This document shows, one piece after another, positions 14,887 through 24,364 of a DNA stretch of 48,238 nt. Under the pieces are notes generated by a model that saw nothing but the letters and a program-made list of their open reading frames with translations, was not told where the DNA came from and searched no databases. Both the position numbers and the translations under genes were made by a program. Source of the stretch: Oscillospiraceae bacterium (GTDB lineage: Bacteria; Bacillota; Clostridia; Oscillospirales; Acutalibacteraceae); NCBI GenBank assembly GCA_031288555.1, contig JAITRE010000010.1:1-48238 (forward strand), written 5' to 3'. How positions within the stretch are numbered: position 1 is the first letter of the stretch; each line of letters begins with the position of its first letter.

Positions 14887-16731
14887 TTAAGAAATTTTCA
14901 TTATTTCTTTAAATTTTTCTGCTCCCATTTTTTCATTCTCTATTAAGTATTTTGCAACTTCGTGTAATTTATTAGAGTTTTGAACTAGTATTTCTTTACT
15001 TTTTCTGTACGCGTTAGAAATTATTTTATGAACTTCTTCGTCTATTTTCGATGCTATTTTTTCAGAAAAGTTTTTTCCAATCGGGAAACTAAGCCTGTTA
15101 ATTTGATCTTCTCTTTCTTCTTCATAAGCTATAGGACCTAAAGTCTCACTCATACCGTATTTTGTAACCATATCACGTGCTATCTCTGTTGCTTTAGCAA
15201 TATCGTTAGAAGCACCTGTAGAAATATCTCCTATTATTAAATATTCCGAAATTCTTCCACCGAGTAAAACTATAATACTCTCAATCATTTCTTCTTTACT
15301 TACATGTGCTCTATCTTCTTCTGGCAATGAAAGAGTATATCCACCGGCAAAACCTATTGGAATGATTGAGATTTCATTTACAGGATCATGTTTGGGACAA
15401 AAATAATTTACAACAGCATGGCCGCTTTCGTGATAAGCTGTTATTTTTTTGTCTTTGTCGCTTATAACCTTAGATTTTTTTTCCGTTCCCATCACTACTT
15501 TTAAAATAGCTTTTTTAATTTTAGACATAGTTATAGATTTTAGTCCTTCACGTGCTGTTAAAAGGGCTGCTTCGTTTAAAACATTTGAAAGATCTGCTCC
15601 TGTAAATCCTGCTGTAGATCGAGCGATATCTTTTAAAATTACATCAGGTGCGAAAGGTTTTCCTTTAGAATGTACTTTTAAAATGGATTCTCTATCATTT
15701 ACATCTGGCAGCCCCACTACTATCTGGCGATCAAATCTGCCAGGTCTTAATAAAGCGCGGTCAAGCACGTCTCCCCTGTTAGTCGCAGCCATTACAATTA
15801 TACCTTCGTTGGATCCAAAACCATCCATTTCAACAAGCAATTGATTTAAAGTTTGCTCTCTTTCGTCGCTTCCTCCTCGATCGCCACTTCCGCGGTGACG
15901 TCCAACAGAATCAATCTCATCTATAAAAATTATACATGGCATACTTCTCTTTGCTTGATCAAATAAATCTCTAACTCTCGACGCGCCAAGACCAACGTAC
16001 ATTTCAACAAATTCAGACCCAGATATTGAAAAAAATGGAACACCAGCTTCTCCTGCGACAGCTTTAGCGAGCAAAGTTTTTCCCGTACCAGGAGGACCAA
16101 CTAACAAAACACCTTTTGGAATAGTCGCGCCAAGTTCATTATATCTTTTTGGAAACCTCAAAAAATCCACTATTTCTTTTAATTCTTCTTTTTCTTCTTC
16201 AGAACCTGCAACATCTTGAAATGTAGCCTTTTTTTTGTCTTCAAAAGCATTTCTAACTTTTGCTTTCGTAAAGCCTAAATGAGCTGAAGGATCTCCCACA
16301 ATACTTCCTGAAAAACGTTTCATAATAAAGAATAACGGCAAAAAAACTACTGCAGCAGTAAGTAAATTCGGTAAAATAGTTGCAAGCCAACCGGGTTCTT
16401 TCGGGGGTAGTATAATTTCTTTAATTTTAGAATCAGGATTTTTTTCATTATAGTCTTTAATATAATCTTTAATATCTTCGCGCATCCAATTAGCGCTAGG
16501 AGCAATATATCTTAGTTCTTGTTCATCTTTTAATTTTATTGTCATCTCTCTTGTGCCAAGATCAAAACTATACTCACTTACTTTATGATTTTTAAAATAA
16601 TCAACAACTTCAGAATACACTAAATTTTTTTGTGGTCTGCTTTGAAAAAGAGTGAAAAATATAGTTGCGGAAAAAAAAGCGACAGCTAGAAAGATAAGAG
16701 AATTTTGCAAAAGCTTCTTTTTATTATTCAA
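14887..16731 (-). CDS. ftsH: ATP-dependent zinc metalloprotease FtsH
   Basis: FtsH is a membrane-bound hexameric AAA+ protease that degrades unassembled membrane proteins and some regulators. The 614-residue protein has two transmembrane segments (about residues 10-28 and 116-135) flanking an extracytoplasmic domain. The AAA+ module has Walker A GPPGTGKT at 212-219, Walker B IIFIDEID, and the second region of homology with RPGRFDRQ. The zinc site HESGH is in [11 protein letters not shown] in the peptidase domain. Length is normal. The start is TTG at 16731 with GGAG upstream. It is the last gene of the minus-strand dnaB-tilS-hpt-ftsH group, a conserved Firmicutes order. Confidence 0.97.
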   Translation of the reverse strand: MNNKKKLLQNSLIFLAVAFFSATIFFTLFQSRPQKNLVYSEVVDYFKNHKVSEYSFDLGTREMTIKLKDEQELRYIAPSANWMREDIKDYIKDYNEKNPDSKIKEIILPPKEPGWLATILPNLLTAAVVFLPLFFIMKRFSGSIVGDPSAHLGFTKAKVRNAFEDKKKATFQDVAGSEEEKEELKEIVDFLRFPKRYNELGATIPKGVLLVGPPGTGKTLLAKAVAGEAGVPFFSISGSEFVEMYVGLGASRVRDLFDQAKRSMPCIIFIDEIDSVGRHRGSGDRGGSDEREQTLNQLLVEMDGFGSNEGIIVMAATNRGDVLDRALLRPGRFDRQIVVGLPDVNDRESILKVHSKGKPFAPDVILKDIARSTAGFTGADLSNVLNEAALLTAREGLKSITMSKIKKAILKVVMGTEKKSKVISDKDKKITAYHESGHAVVNYFCPKHDPVNEISIIPIGFAGGYTLSLPEEDRAHVSKEEMIESIIVLLGGRISEYLIIGDISTGASNDIAKATEIARDMVTKYGMSETLGPIAYEEEREDQINRLSFPIGKNFSEKIASKIDEEVHKIISNAYRKSKEILVQNSNKLHEVAKYLIENEKMGAEKFKEIMKIS

Positions 16732-16864
16732 TCAAAAATTCACTCCTCATTGCTATCTTTTTTGCTAGTTTACTACTTCAAAGTTAAACATCCTGCCGAT
16801 GTTTTATTAAAATTCACAACAAGCAACACAATTTTTTGACAACTTGATAGAATTAAAATGTTGC

Positions 16865-17416
16865 TTAGTGTAAAACATCTAATTCATAGACATCTTTTTT
16901 TAAAACACCTATAAATGGAAGATTACGATATTTTTCTTTATAATCAAAGCCGTATCCAACTATAAATTCATCCGGGATTTCAAAACATTTGTAATCAGCT
17001 TCAACATCAGCTTGCCTTCTTGATGGTTTATCAAAAAGAGTGCAGATTTTTATGCTTTTTGGTTTTTTGTTTTTCAAAAAACTTAAAATATAACTAAGCG
17101 TAAGACCGCTATCGAGTATATCTTCAACTATAAGTAAGTCGTAACCGCAAACGGAAATATCTATATCTTTAGTTATTTTTACAACACCTTTAGTTTTAAA
17201 GCCGCCTTCATAACTTGATGCACACATAAAATCTATTATGCAGTGCGTTGAAATATTTCTCATTAAATCTGACATAAACACTATAGAACCTTTTAAAACG
17301 CTTAGTAAAAACAAGTTTTTATTTTTATAATCTTTGCTTATTTTTTTTCCAAGTTGTTTTATTGCATTCAATAAAGTTTTTTCATCGAATAAAATTTTTT
17401 CTATATCTTTAAACAC
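16865..17416 (-). CDS. hpt: Hypoxanthine phosphoribosyltransferase
   Basis: This purine salvage enzyme joins hypoxanthine (often guanine too) with PRPP to give IMP or GMP in the cytosol. The 183-residue protein has the PRPP-binding motif LLIVEDILDSGLTL in the middle, the SVLKGSIVFMSDL loop near residue 39 and the C-terminal IPDEFIVGYGFDYKEKYRNLP segment. Length is normal. It starts at GTG 17416 with GGAG upstream. It lies 55 bp downstream of tilS and upstream of ftsH, the standard arrangement in Gram-positive bacteria. Confidence 0.96.
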   Translation of the reverse strand: MFKDIEKILFDEKTLLNAIKQLGKKISKDYKNKNLFLLSVLKGSIVFMSDLMRNISTHCIIDFMCASSYEGGFKTKGVVKITKDIDISVCGYDLLIVEDILDSGLTLSYILSFLKNKKPKSIKICTLFDKPSRRQADVEADYKCFEIPDEFIVGYGFDYKEKYRNLPFIGVLKKDVYELDVLH

Positions 17417-17471
17417 TTTTCTTCTCCGTTCAAAGTTGCAAAAATTTAATAATTACAATTAAAATAAAAAA

Positions 17472-18785
17472 TTAATTAATTACAATACTTACAACTTTAG
17501 AGGAATTTAAATCAGTAACAACATATTGAGAAGCACCAAAGCCTTCTACCCATAAAATGTTTTTACCGTCTGCTAAGACTATAAGATTTGCACGTTTTTT
17601 TAAATTAACTTTTTTTTCATTTAAAAACTTTTTAAGAAGCTTAGAACCATTTCTACCAACAGGAAAAAACACATCACCCGCCCTTCTATTTCTAAAAACT
17701 ACAAAATCGCCTATTTTATTAAAATCTAGAAGATTGTTGTTTTTATTTTTATCCCCCACTATTTTTATTATTATATTTTTACCTGTAGGTGTCAATATAT
17801 TTGAAGACTTAAAAGGAATTTGCCAATCTTTGACAGATATCTTTTCAAAAACCTTTAAAACTCCTCCATCCGCCAATAACTTTTTATTTTTTAAGAAAGA
17901 AATCATTCCACAGCCTTTGTGTAAAATATAAATAACTTGATTTATTTGATATTCGTTTGGAGATAAATTTAAAAGTTTTTTTACAATCAAAATTACAACT
18001 CTTGAAAGAATAGGTTTTTCAAGTTTTAGTAAAGTTTTAACTAAAAAACCTTCTGAAGTTTCTGCCTTTTTAAAAGAAACAAAAGATAAATTTGCAAGAA
18101 AATCATTATCTTCTTTTAAAGATTTAATTGCACGAAATACTGCTTTTTCAAAAGAAGGATTAATTTGTTTTAATTTTGGTAAAATATCTAAACGTATTTT
18201 ATTTCGTCTATATTTAAAAGAAAAATTTGATTTATCTGTTCTAAATTTTACATTATATGTGTTACAATACTCAATGATTTGATCTTTACTTAAAAATAAA
18301 AACGGTCTAATTATGTTTTCGCGAATCATTGGAATTGCGGTAAGTCCAGGTGTACCTGAGCCTCTTATAAGATTTAACAAAAAGGTTTCTACGTTGTCAG
18401 AAAGAGTGTGGGCAGTCATAATTTTAGAAGAAAACTCTTTTGCAAGATCTTTAAAAAAATTGTATCTAACCTCTCTTGCACAATCTTCTATTGATTTTTT
18501 TGTTTTTTTAGAAAGTTTTAAAACATTAATTTTAATAAATTTAAATTCTACATCATGGTTTTTGCACCAATCAAAAACAAATTTTTGATCTTCATCAGAC
18601 TCAATTCCTCTTAACATATGATTAACATGTGCTGCTATTAGTTTTATTTTTTTTTCGTTTTTCAAAGAAAATAAAAAATCTATAAGAGACATCGAATCTG
18701 ATCCGCCAGATACACCCACAACAATGCTTTGATTTTCTGTCAGCAAATTAAATCTTTCTAAAAATTTGAGAATGTTTTTTCTCAA
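17472..18785 (-). CDS. tilS: tRNA(Ile)-lysidine synthase
   Basis: TilS attaches lysine to C34 of tRNA-Ile(CAU) so that it reads AUA, an essential step in most bacteria and heavily needed in an AT-rich genome. The 437-residue protein has the ATP-binding PP-loop VGVSGGSDSM at about residues 22-31, the AAHVNHMLRG block and AHTLSDNVETFLLNLIRGSG. The C-terminal TilS domain includes RNRRAGDVFFPVGRNGSK. Length is normal. It starts at TTG 18785, preceded by AGGAGG. It is transcribed with dnaB upstream and hpt downstream. Confidence 0.96.
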   Translation of the reverse strand: MRKNILKFLERFNLLTENQSIVVGVSGGSDSMSLIDFLFSLKNEKKIKLIAAHVNHMLRGIESDEDQKFVFDWCKNHDVEFKFIKINVLKLSKKTKKSIEDCAREVRYNFFKDLAKEFSSKIMTAHTLSDNVETFLLNLIRGSGTPGLTAIPMIRENIIRPFLFLSKDQIIEYCNTYNVKFRTDKSNFSFKYRRNKIRLDILPKLKQINPSFEKAVFRAIKSLKEDNDFLANLSFVSFKKAETSEGFLVKTLLKLEKPILSRVVILIVKKLLNLSPNEYQINQVIYILHKGCGMISFLKNKKLLADGGVLKVFEKISVKDWQIPFKSSNILTPTGKNIIIKIVGDKNKNNNLLDFNKIGDFVVFRNRRAGDVFFPVGRNGSKLLKKFLNEKKVNLKKRANLIVLADGKNILWVEGFGASQYVVTDLNSSKVVSIVIN

Positions 18786-18809
18786 ACAAAATGCCTCCTA
18801 AAATTTACA

Positions 18810-20165
18810 TTAAAACTGATTTACTTCAACAGAAGTAAAACGCATATATTCGCCTTGCCAATGTAAGGGTACACTTCTTGTTTCGCCGTGGCGATTTTTA
18901 GCAACAATGCATTCTGAGCTATTTTTGTTTGAATCTTCGTCTTCAATGTTATCTTTATAATAGGCTTTTCGAAAGAGAAACAAAACAATGTCAGCATCTT
19001 GTTCGATAGAACCAGAGTCTCTAAGGTCTGATAACATAGGTCTGTGGTCAGTTCGTTGTTCACTAGCACGCGAAAGTTGAGATAAAGTTATAACAGGCAC
19101 ATTTATTTCTTTAGCCATGATTTTTAAATTTCTTGTTATTTCAGATATTTCTTGAACGCGATTATCAGTGCGTTTAGCGCTAGACATCAATTGCAAATAA
19201 TCTATCACAACAAGATCAATTTCTTTCAACCTTCTGAGTTTTGATTTTATTTCCAAGACCGTCATTCCAGGAGAGTCATCGAGATAAATAGAGGTTTTTG
19301 ATAAAATTTCTCCAGATTCTATTAAATCTGACCATTCTTGAGGATTTAACTTACCAAGCTTTAATTTATCTCCTTTTACTTTAGCTTCTGAGGAAAGCAT
19401 TCTAAAAACTAATTGCTCCTTCGTCATTTCAAGTGAAAAAAAAGCGACGGTTTTCTTCGACTTAATAGCAACACTTCTTACAATATTTAAAGCAAAACTT
19501 GTTTTTCCCATACCAGGCCTTGCAGCAAGTAGAATAAGGTCAGATCTATTTAAACCTGTGATAGTTTTGTCAAGGTCTTCAATTCCTGTAGAAATTGGTT
19601 TATATAAATTACTATCAGGTGAATTTAAAGCATCTAAGCGATCAAACGCTTCCATAATCACTTCATTTATTTTTTGAAGCCCCTTAACAGTTCTATCTTT
19701 TCTTATATCAAATATTCTTTGTTCAGCTACATCCAATAAATCAGTGGCGTTATAAGCCTCTTTTGTTGCGTCACTTATAATTTCTCTTGATGCCTCAATC
19801 AAGGTTCTAACGTCGTATTTGTCACGAACAATCTGAGCGTAAGCTTCAACATTTGAAATAGCAGGCACGATTTGAGAAAGTTTTAAAATATAAGATTTAC
19901 TTTCTTTATCTTCAAGAAAACCTCCGATTTTTAATTTTTCTAACACGGTAACAAAATCAATAGGTTTATTGACAATATACATCTCTAGCATAGAGCCGTA
20001 AATAGTTTGATGACTCGATAAATAAAAATACTCTTTACTAGGAAGTTTTTGCAAGATCACATTGAAACAAGAGGAATCTAAAAGAACTGCACCTATAACA
20101 GATTGTTCTGCTTCCAAACTAAAAGGCAAAGATAAAGAATCTGAAAAAAAGTCTTTAGAATCCAT
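18810..20165 (-). CDS. dnaB: Replicative DNA helicase DnaB
   Basis: DnaB is the hexameric 5'-3' helicase that unwinds DNA ahead of the replication fork. The 451-residue protein has the N-terminal DnaB domain (SLPFSLEAEQSVIGAVLLD near residue 11). The RecA-like C-terminal domain has Walker A in AARPGMGKTSFAL, Walker B in LVVIDYLQLM, and the SEITRNLKIMAKEINVP and DLRDSGSIEQDADIV blocks. No intein or insertion is visible. It starts at ATG 20165 with AGGTG upstream, and tilS follows 24 bp downstream. Confidence 0.97.
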   Translation of the reverse strand: MDSKDFFSDSLSLPFSLEAEQSVIGAVLLDSSCFNVILQKLPSKEYFYLSSHQTIYGSMLEMYIVNKPIDFVTVLEKLKIGGFLEDKESKSYILKLSQIVPAISNVEAYAQIVRDKYDVRTLIEASREIISDATKEAYNATDLLDVAEQRIFDIRKDRTVKGLQKINEVIMEAFDRLDALNSPDSNLYKPISTGIEDLDKTITGLNRSDLILLAARPGMGKTSFALNIVRSVAIKSKKTVAFFSLEMTKEQLVFRMLSSEAKVKGDKLKLGKLNPQEWSDLIESGEILSKTSIYLDDSPGMTVLEIKSKLRRLKEIDLVVIDYLQLMSSAKRTDNRVQEISEITRNLKIMAKEINVPVITLSQLSRASEQRTDHRPMLSDLRDSGSIEQDADIVLFLFRKAYYKDNIEDEDSNKNSSECIVAKNRHGETRSVPLHWQGEYMRFTSVEVNQF

Positions 20166-20870
20166 CGTTAATTTAACACCTATAATTTAAATTTTAAAAT
20201 AGCAAAACGCACTTTTCCAATGGTAAATCATAAAAAAAAATAAATCAAATCTAAACAAATTTTTAATAAATTTAAAAATTAGAATATTGTAAAAAAATTT
20301 GATAATATTTTTTATTAATTTTTTTATTTAAAAAACAAAAGAACTCAAAAATTGCGTGTCAAAAAATCGTTTTGACAATCAAATTGTAAATAAATAAAGT
20401 TTAAAATTAGAAAAAATTTTATTAAATTCAAAAAGCAATATATTCTTTACGCATTCTTTTTTGACATTTTCTTATTTTTTTCATGTAAATATCGGCATAT
20501 CCATACCTAATGATGTGACACACTTGAAAATCAATCTCAAAACCTAATGTAAATTGCATTTTAATGAAATTTTAATAAAAAAATTGTTGTAAATTATGAA
20601 TCAAATATAATGTTTTTAAAAATTAATTTTATATTTTTAAAAGTAAATAAAGTGAAGTATTGAATTTTGTTAGTTAAATTAAAGTTTAAAAGCTAAGTTT
20701 TTTAAAAAGCAACTTGAAAAAAAAAAATGCATGTGGTAGTGTTTTAGTAGTGGTAATTTAATGTTTCAGAGAGTTTTATAGACTTTTAAAAATGCTTAAA
20801 ATTTTTTAAAGAATTTTTTATATAATTTTTGGACACAGTATTTAAAGCGTTTTAATAATGGAGGTTTTAA
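20166..20870. other. Divergent intergenic region between dnaB and secG
   Basis: 705 AT-rich bases contain no credible gene. Structures seen are a perfect 8-bp inverted repeat, TGTCAAAA/TTTTGACA, at 20357-20377, and two TTGACA hexamers (20372-20377 and 20461-20466) that could be -35 boxes on the plus strand. The secG ribosome binding site TGGAGG is at the right edge. I saw no signature of 6S, SRP or RNase P RNA. Confidence 0.5.
20461..20489 (+). promoter_or_regulatory. Candidate promoter upstream of secG
   Basis: TTGACA (20461-20466) is followed after 17 bases by TGTAAA (20484-20489). The -35 is perfect, the -10 is weak, and the distance to secG is about 380 bases. Confidence 0.25.
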
Positions 20871-21215
20871 ATGAGCTGGATAGAAATATTGTTGGGGGTA
20901 GTTTTGCTTATTTCTGCTATTGCTATTATTCTTGTAGTTTTACTTCAAGAAGCTAAGCAACAAGATCCTGGCTCTCTTACTGGCGGAAATTCTGGTACGT
21001 TTTTTTCACAAAACGAGTCTTTGTCTGTTGATTCTTTTATGGCAAAATGGACGAAAAGAATTTCTATTTTGTTTTTTACGCTTGTTGTTGTTTTAAACAT
21101 CATTTCTTTTGCTCTTAACAAACAAAAGTCTGAAGAAAAATCAGATGCTTCTGGTGGCTCTACCGCTTCTCAAGCTGATTCTGCCGATAGTAGTAAACAA
21201 GATAACAATTCTTGA
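20871..21215 (+). CDS. secG: Protein translocase subunit SecG
   Basis: SecG is the small accessory membrane subunit of the SecYEG channel. The 114-residue protein has two hydrophobic segments (about residues 3-24 and 58-77) around the conserved loop VLLQEAKQQDPGSLTGGNSGTFF. The Ser/Asp/Gln-rich tail after residue 88 is an extension of low complexity. The ATG has TGGAGG eight bases upstream. It appears monocistronic, with a hairpin at 21244-21276 after it. Confidence 0.93.
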   Translation: MSWIEILLGVVLLISAIAIILVVLLQEAKQQDPGSLTGGNSGTFFSQNESLSVDSFMAKWTKRISILFFTLVVVLNIISFALNKQKSEEKSDASGGSTASQADSADSSKQDNNS

Positions 21216-21243
21216 ATGATCATTAAAATTATATAAAAGCTAG

Positions 21244-21280
21244 AATTTGCTCAGTAGCAAATGTGTTGAGCAAATTAAGC
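21244..21280 (+). terminator. Hairpin after secG
   Basis: AATTTGCTCA (21244-21253) pairs perfectly with TGAGCAAATT (21267-21276), followed by a short T run in AAGCTTTT. It lies between secG and the DUF975 gene. Confidence 0.55.
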
Positions 21281-21317
21281 TTTTGGAAAAATTAATTGTT
21301 TAAGAGGTGAAAATGGT

Positions 21318-22007
21318 TTGTTTAATGTAAAACAACTTAAGTCCAAAGCAAAAGATCAACTTAGAAACAGCGGTAGTTTTGACACTATTATTGTATGCGG
21401 TGTGATAATATTTATTTTTGTTGTTTTTTCTGAAGGCAAATTACTTCTTGGCTCTATAAAAATTTCTAAAACTTATTCATTTGAAGGTGTTGTAAAAAAA
21501 TTTAGTATTTTTGCTGAAAAAAATAAATTTATTATGTTGGCGATGTTTTTTGCTTCTGTTTTTATTTTACCTGCTTTAGAAATGGCTTTAACAAAGATTT
21601 GTTTTCTGTTGTGTAAAGGTCAAAAAAAATTAAAAATTAAAGATTTTGTTTATGCTTTTAAGGAACTATGGGTTAAATCTGTGTCTTTACATATTCTGAG
21701 ATGTCTTTTTTTAATTTTGTGGAGTATTTTGATAATTCCTGGAATTATAAAGTTTTTTTCATATTCACTAGCGCCTTACGTTCTTTGTGATGAACCTAAT
21801 TTAACAGCAATGGAGGCTTTGTCTAAGAGCAAGAATTTAACAAAAGGAAGAAAGCTAATAATTTTAAAAATTTATTTTTCGTTTTTTTGGTGGTATTTTT
21901 TGAATTTCTTTACTTATTCTGTTTTTGCAATATGGACAGCGCCTTATTTTAATTCAGTGTTTGTTAATTTTTATGAAAGCATAAAGAAGAACAACGAAAA
22001 ACAGTGA
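21318..22007 (+). CDS. DUF975 family integral membrane protein
   Basis: The 229-residue protein has at least four hydrophobic segments (about residues 22-40, 75-98, 120-145 and 185-210). It carries the DUF975-type pattern APYVLCDEPN, ALSKSKNLTKGRK, then an aromatic-rich membrane segment. DUF975 proteins are common in Firmicutes and have no established function. The start is TTG at 21318 with AGAGGTG eight bases upstream. An ATG five bases earlier is out of frame and opens only a short frame. It converges with the Nif11-leader gene, 2 bp away. Confidence 0.82.
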   Translation: MFNVKQLKSKAKDQLRNSGSFDTIIVCGVIIFIFVVFSEGKLLLGSIKISKTYSFEGVVKKFSIFAEKNKFIMLAMFFASVFILPALEMALTKICFLLCKGQKKLKIKDFVYAFKELWVKSVSLHILRCLFLILWSILIIPGIIKFFSYSLAPYVLCDEPNLTAMEALSKSKNLTKGRKLIILKIYFSFFWWYFLNFFTYSVFAIWTAPYFNSVFVNFYESIKKNNEKQ

Positions 22008-22009
22008 AT

Positions 22010-23890
22010 TTAGATTGAGCGACGAAATATGCTATTACTACCATTTCTGATGTTTTCCTGCATATTTCCTAATCCTTGTTGTGTTTGAGAAAGCAAGGCG
22101 CGTGCTTGTTTTAATGCTTTTTGTAATTTTTTTATTTTTTTATCTGTTTCACTGTCTCTTGGTGTTTTTTTTAACAATAATATTTGACTTTCTAAGGTTT
22201 TTATTTTGTGTATAAGATCTTTATTTTTTGCTGATGAGTCTTCGTTTCGTTTTTTAAGGGCACGACATGTATGCAGCATCTTATATCCAGTTTTTAACAA
22301 GTTGTTTCTATCATTTTCTAATTCGTATATTTTTCTTTCTAGTGTTGATATGGTTATATTTGAGTTTTTTAATTTTTCTTTTAATTTTGTTCGTTCAGAG
22401 TTTCCTAAAAATTGAGTGTTTAATTGTTTTGATAATTCATTATTTTCTTGTTGTAAACTAGTTATTCTTTGTTTAAAATATTCTACTTCATTAGAGTTGT
22501 AACTTTTAGTATTTATCTTTTGCTGCAAATCGCTTATTTGTTGTTTTTGTGTTGATATATCCCTTTGAAGTTCTTTGTTTTCTTGATTTTGTTTTTGGGT
22601 ACGATATTTGTAAGCTATATTTTCTTTTTCTAAGTTTTGTTGATTTGCTTCCATTTTGGATATTTTATCTTTTAAGCTTGTTATAATTTTATTTGCTTCT
22701 TCTAATTTTTCTTTTAATTTTATTTGTTCGGAATTTCCTGAAGTTTGGTAATTTAATATTTGTTTTGTTAGTTCACTATTTTTTTGTCGTAAAATAGTTA
22801 GCTTTTGCATTAAAGATGAGTAGTCCTCTTGGTTTAGTTTTGTGTTTTTTAGTTTGTTAATACTTTGTTGCAAATTGTTCACTTGCTGATTTTGTAAGGA
22901 TATAGTATCTTTAAGTTTTTCGTTTTCTTGTTTTAGGGCATTTTGATTAATTTCAGTTTGTTGCAATTTGTTGATTAATTTTTTAATTTCTGAGTCTTTT
23001 TGTAAAATTTTCTCTTTTAATTTTGTAAAATATTTTTTTATTTTTTCTTTATTCATATTAAAGTTTAAACTTTTTGAGTTTAATTGCTTATTTAAATCTG
23101 TTTTCTCTTTATCTAATTGTTGTATTTTATTTTTTAATTGTTGAACTTGAGTCGTGAGATCTTTAAAGTTTTTGTTTTTTTCAATCTTATTTTGTTCTAA
23201 TTGGTTGTTTAATTTTTCAATTTCTGCATTTTTTTGTCCAATTTCATTATTTATTTTTTGTAGTTCTTTATTTTTTTGTTGTAAGTTTTGAACTGTTTTA
23301 TGTGAAACAATTTGTGTTTGTTTTTTCGAAGTACCTTTGATAACTGATCTACTTTTTTTAAGTACTTCAGTACGACGACCAGAAGAATTTTTATCGCTGC
23401 GTCGTTTATTTTTCGATTGATTAGGTTTTCGAGTAGAAAAACCTGTTTTAAATAATTTATTAAAATTTCGCATGTAGTTATATTTTGTTTGGTTATAACC
23501 AGTTTTTGTACTTAAAGCAGTTAAATTATTATTGTTTTTAGTGCTGATGTTGCTAATTGAACTATTAATAGCACTGCCAGAAAGTAATAAAGCTGATGCT
23601 AAACTTAAAGCTTTAAATGACAGTCGTCCACCGCCAGCTGCGCGAAGCAATTCTTCTTCATTTAGTTCGCCTGTGTTTTCTTTTTTTATAAGATCCAAAC
23701 AATCTTCTAAAGTAAAACTATATCCATGTTTTTTAGCTAAAGGTATTAAATCGTTTTTTATAAACTCAACAGCTTGATCGTGAGATAATTGTTTATTTGG
23801 GTATTTTTTTCTTAATTTTAATATTTCATCTCCTAAAGCTTTTTTTTTGTTGGAATTTACATAAAATTCTTTTATTCCCTTTGTTTTCAT
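22010..23890 (-). CDS. Nif11-type leader fused to a long coiled-coil protein
   Basis: The 626-residue product begins with a segment that reads like a Nif11-type leader. It has FIKNDLIPLAKKHGYSFT (about 43-60), then GELNEEELLRAAGGG at 74-88, the acidic helix and double-glycine cleavage site of that family. Directly after it is a hydrophobic stretch (about 92-108, FKALSLASALLLSGSA), a basic Asn/Lys/Arg-rich region to about residue 190, then a coiled coil of about 400 residues rich in Gln, Lys, Asn and Glu. The coiled coil holds a diverged internal repeat (GNSEQIKLKEKLEEAN and GNSERTKLKEKLKNSN). Nif11 leaders normally direct short peptides to modifying enzymes and peptidase-containing ABC exporters; none of those is in the window. 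Export of a filamentous surface protein is my inference. The ATG has AAGGAAGGAAG upstream. Confidence 0.78.
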   Translation of the reverse strand: MKTKGIKEFYVNSNKKKALGDEILKLRKKYPNKQLSHDQAVEFIKNDLIPLAKKHGYSFTLEDCLDLIKKENTGELNEEELLRAAGGGRLSFKALSLASALLLSGSAINSSISNISTKNNNNLTALSTKTGYNQTKYNYMRNFNKLFKTGFSTRKPNQSKNKRRSDKNSSGRRTEVLKKSRSVIKGTSKKQTQIVSHKTVQNLQQKNKELQKINNEIGQKNAEIEKLNNQLEQNKIEKNKNFKDLTTQVQQLKNKIQQLDKEKTDLNKQLNSKSLNFNMNKEKIKKYFTKLKEKILQKDSEIKKLINKLQQTEINQNALKQENEKLKDTISLQNQQVNNLQQSINKLKNTKLNQEDYSSLMQKLTILRQKNSELTKQILNYQTSGNSEQIKLKEKLEEANKIITSLKDKISKMEANQQNLEKENIAYKYRTQKQNQENKELQRDISTQKQQISDLQQKINTKSYNSNEVEYFKQRITSLQQENNELSKQLNTQFLGNSERTKLKEKLKNSNITISTLERKIYELENDRNNLLKTGYKMLHTCRALKKRNEDSSAKNKDLIHKIKTLESQILLLKKTPRDSETDKKIKKLQKALKQARALLSQTQQGLGNMQENIRNGSNSIFRRSI

Positions 23891-24364
23891 AATTTAAAAC
23901 TTCCTTTCCTTGTGTAAGTTATATTGGCTTATAATTAATTTAAATTTAGTTATAAATTTTTTAAATTATTATAAGACCTGTAGAAATTATTTACCAAAAA
24001 TTATAAAAATATACTTTTTATATTTTATTTTTTTTTTATAATCTAAGATTTAAATATATTTGATACTTTTCTAGTATTTTATAAAATTATTTTAAAATAT
24101 ATTCTATAAACGTTATTTAATATATTTTTTCGATATGAACAGCTAAATCAAAATTATAAAATATTCTTAATAATTTTTTATTATTTTTTAAAAACGTTGT
24201 TTTTATAAAAAGTTTGTGTACATATTTTTATAGTCTTTAAAAGAAATTTAATATTTGCTAAAATACATTTAAGATCTTATTTTTATAAAACTAAAATAAA
24301 AAACAGTCTCTTATACAAATAAAGAAACTGTTTTTAAAGTTAAATTTTTGAAAGATTTTAAAGC
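23891..24364. other. AT-rich gap between two minus-strand genes
   Basis: This stretch holds the leader of the Nif11-type gene and, at 24299-24335, the terminator of the SpoIID-like gene. The rest is A/T-rich with no recognisable signals. Confidence 0.5.
24299..24335 (-). terminator. Terminator of SpoIID-like gene
   Basis: AAAAACAGT (24299-24307) pairs with ACTGTTTTT (24327-24335), with a partly paired inner region. On the minus strand the hairpin is followed by a T run, as expected for the gene ending at 24365. Confidence 0.65.

Noticed and set aside
21313..21330. ATG at 21313 as the start of the DUF975 protein
   Set aside because: It is out of frame with the conserved protein and stops after five codons; the TTG at 21318 is in frame and well spaced from AGAGGTG.
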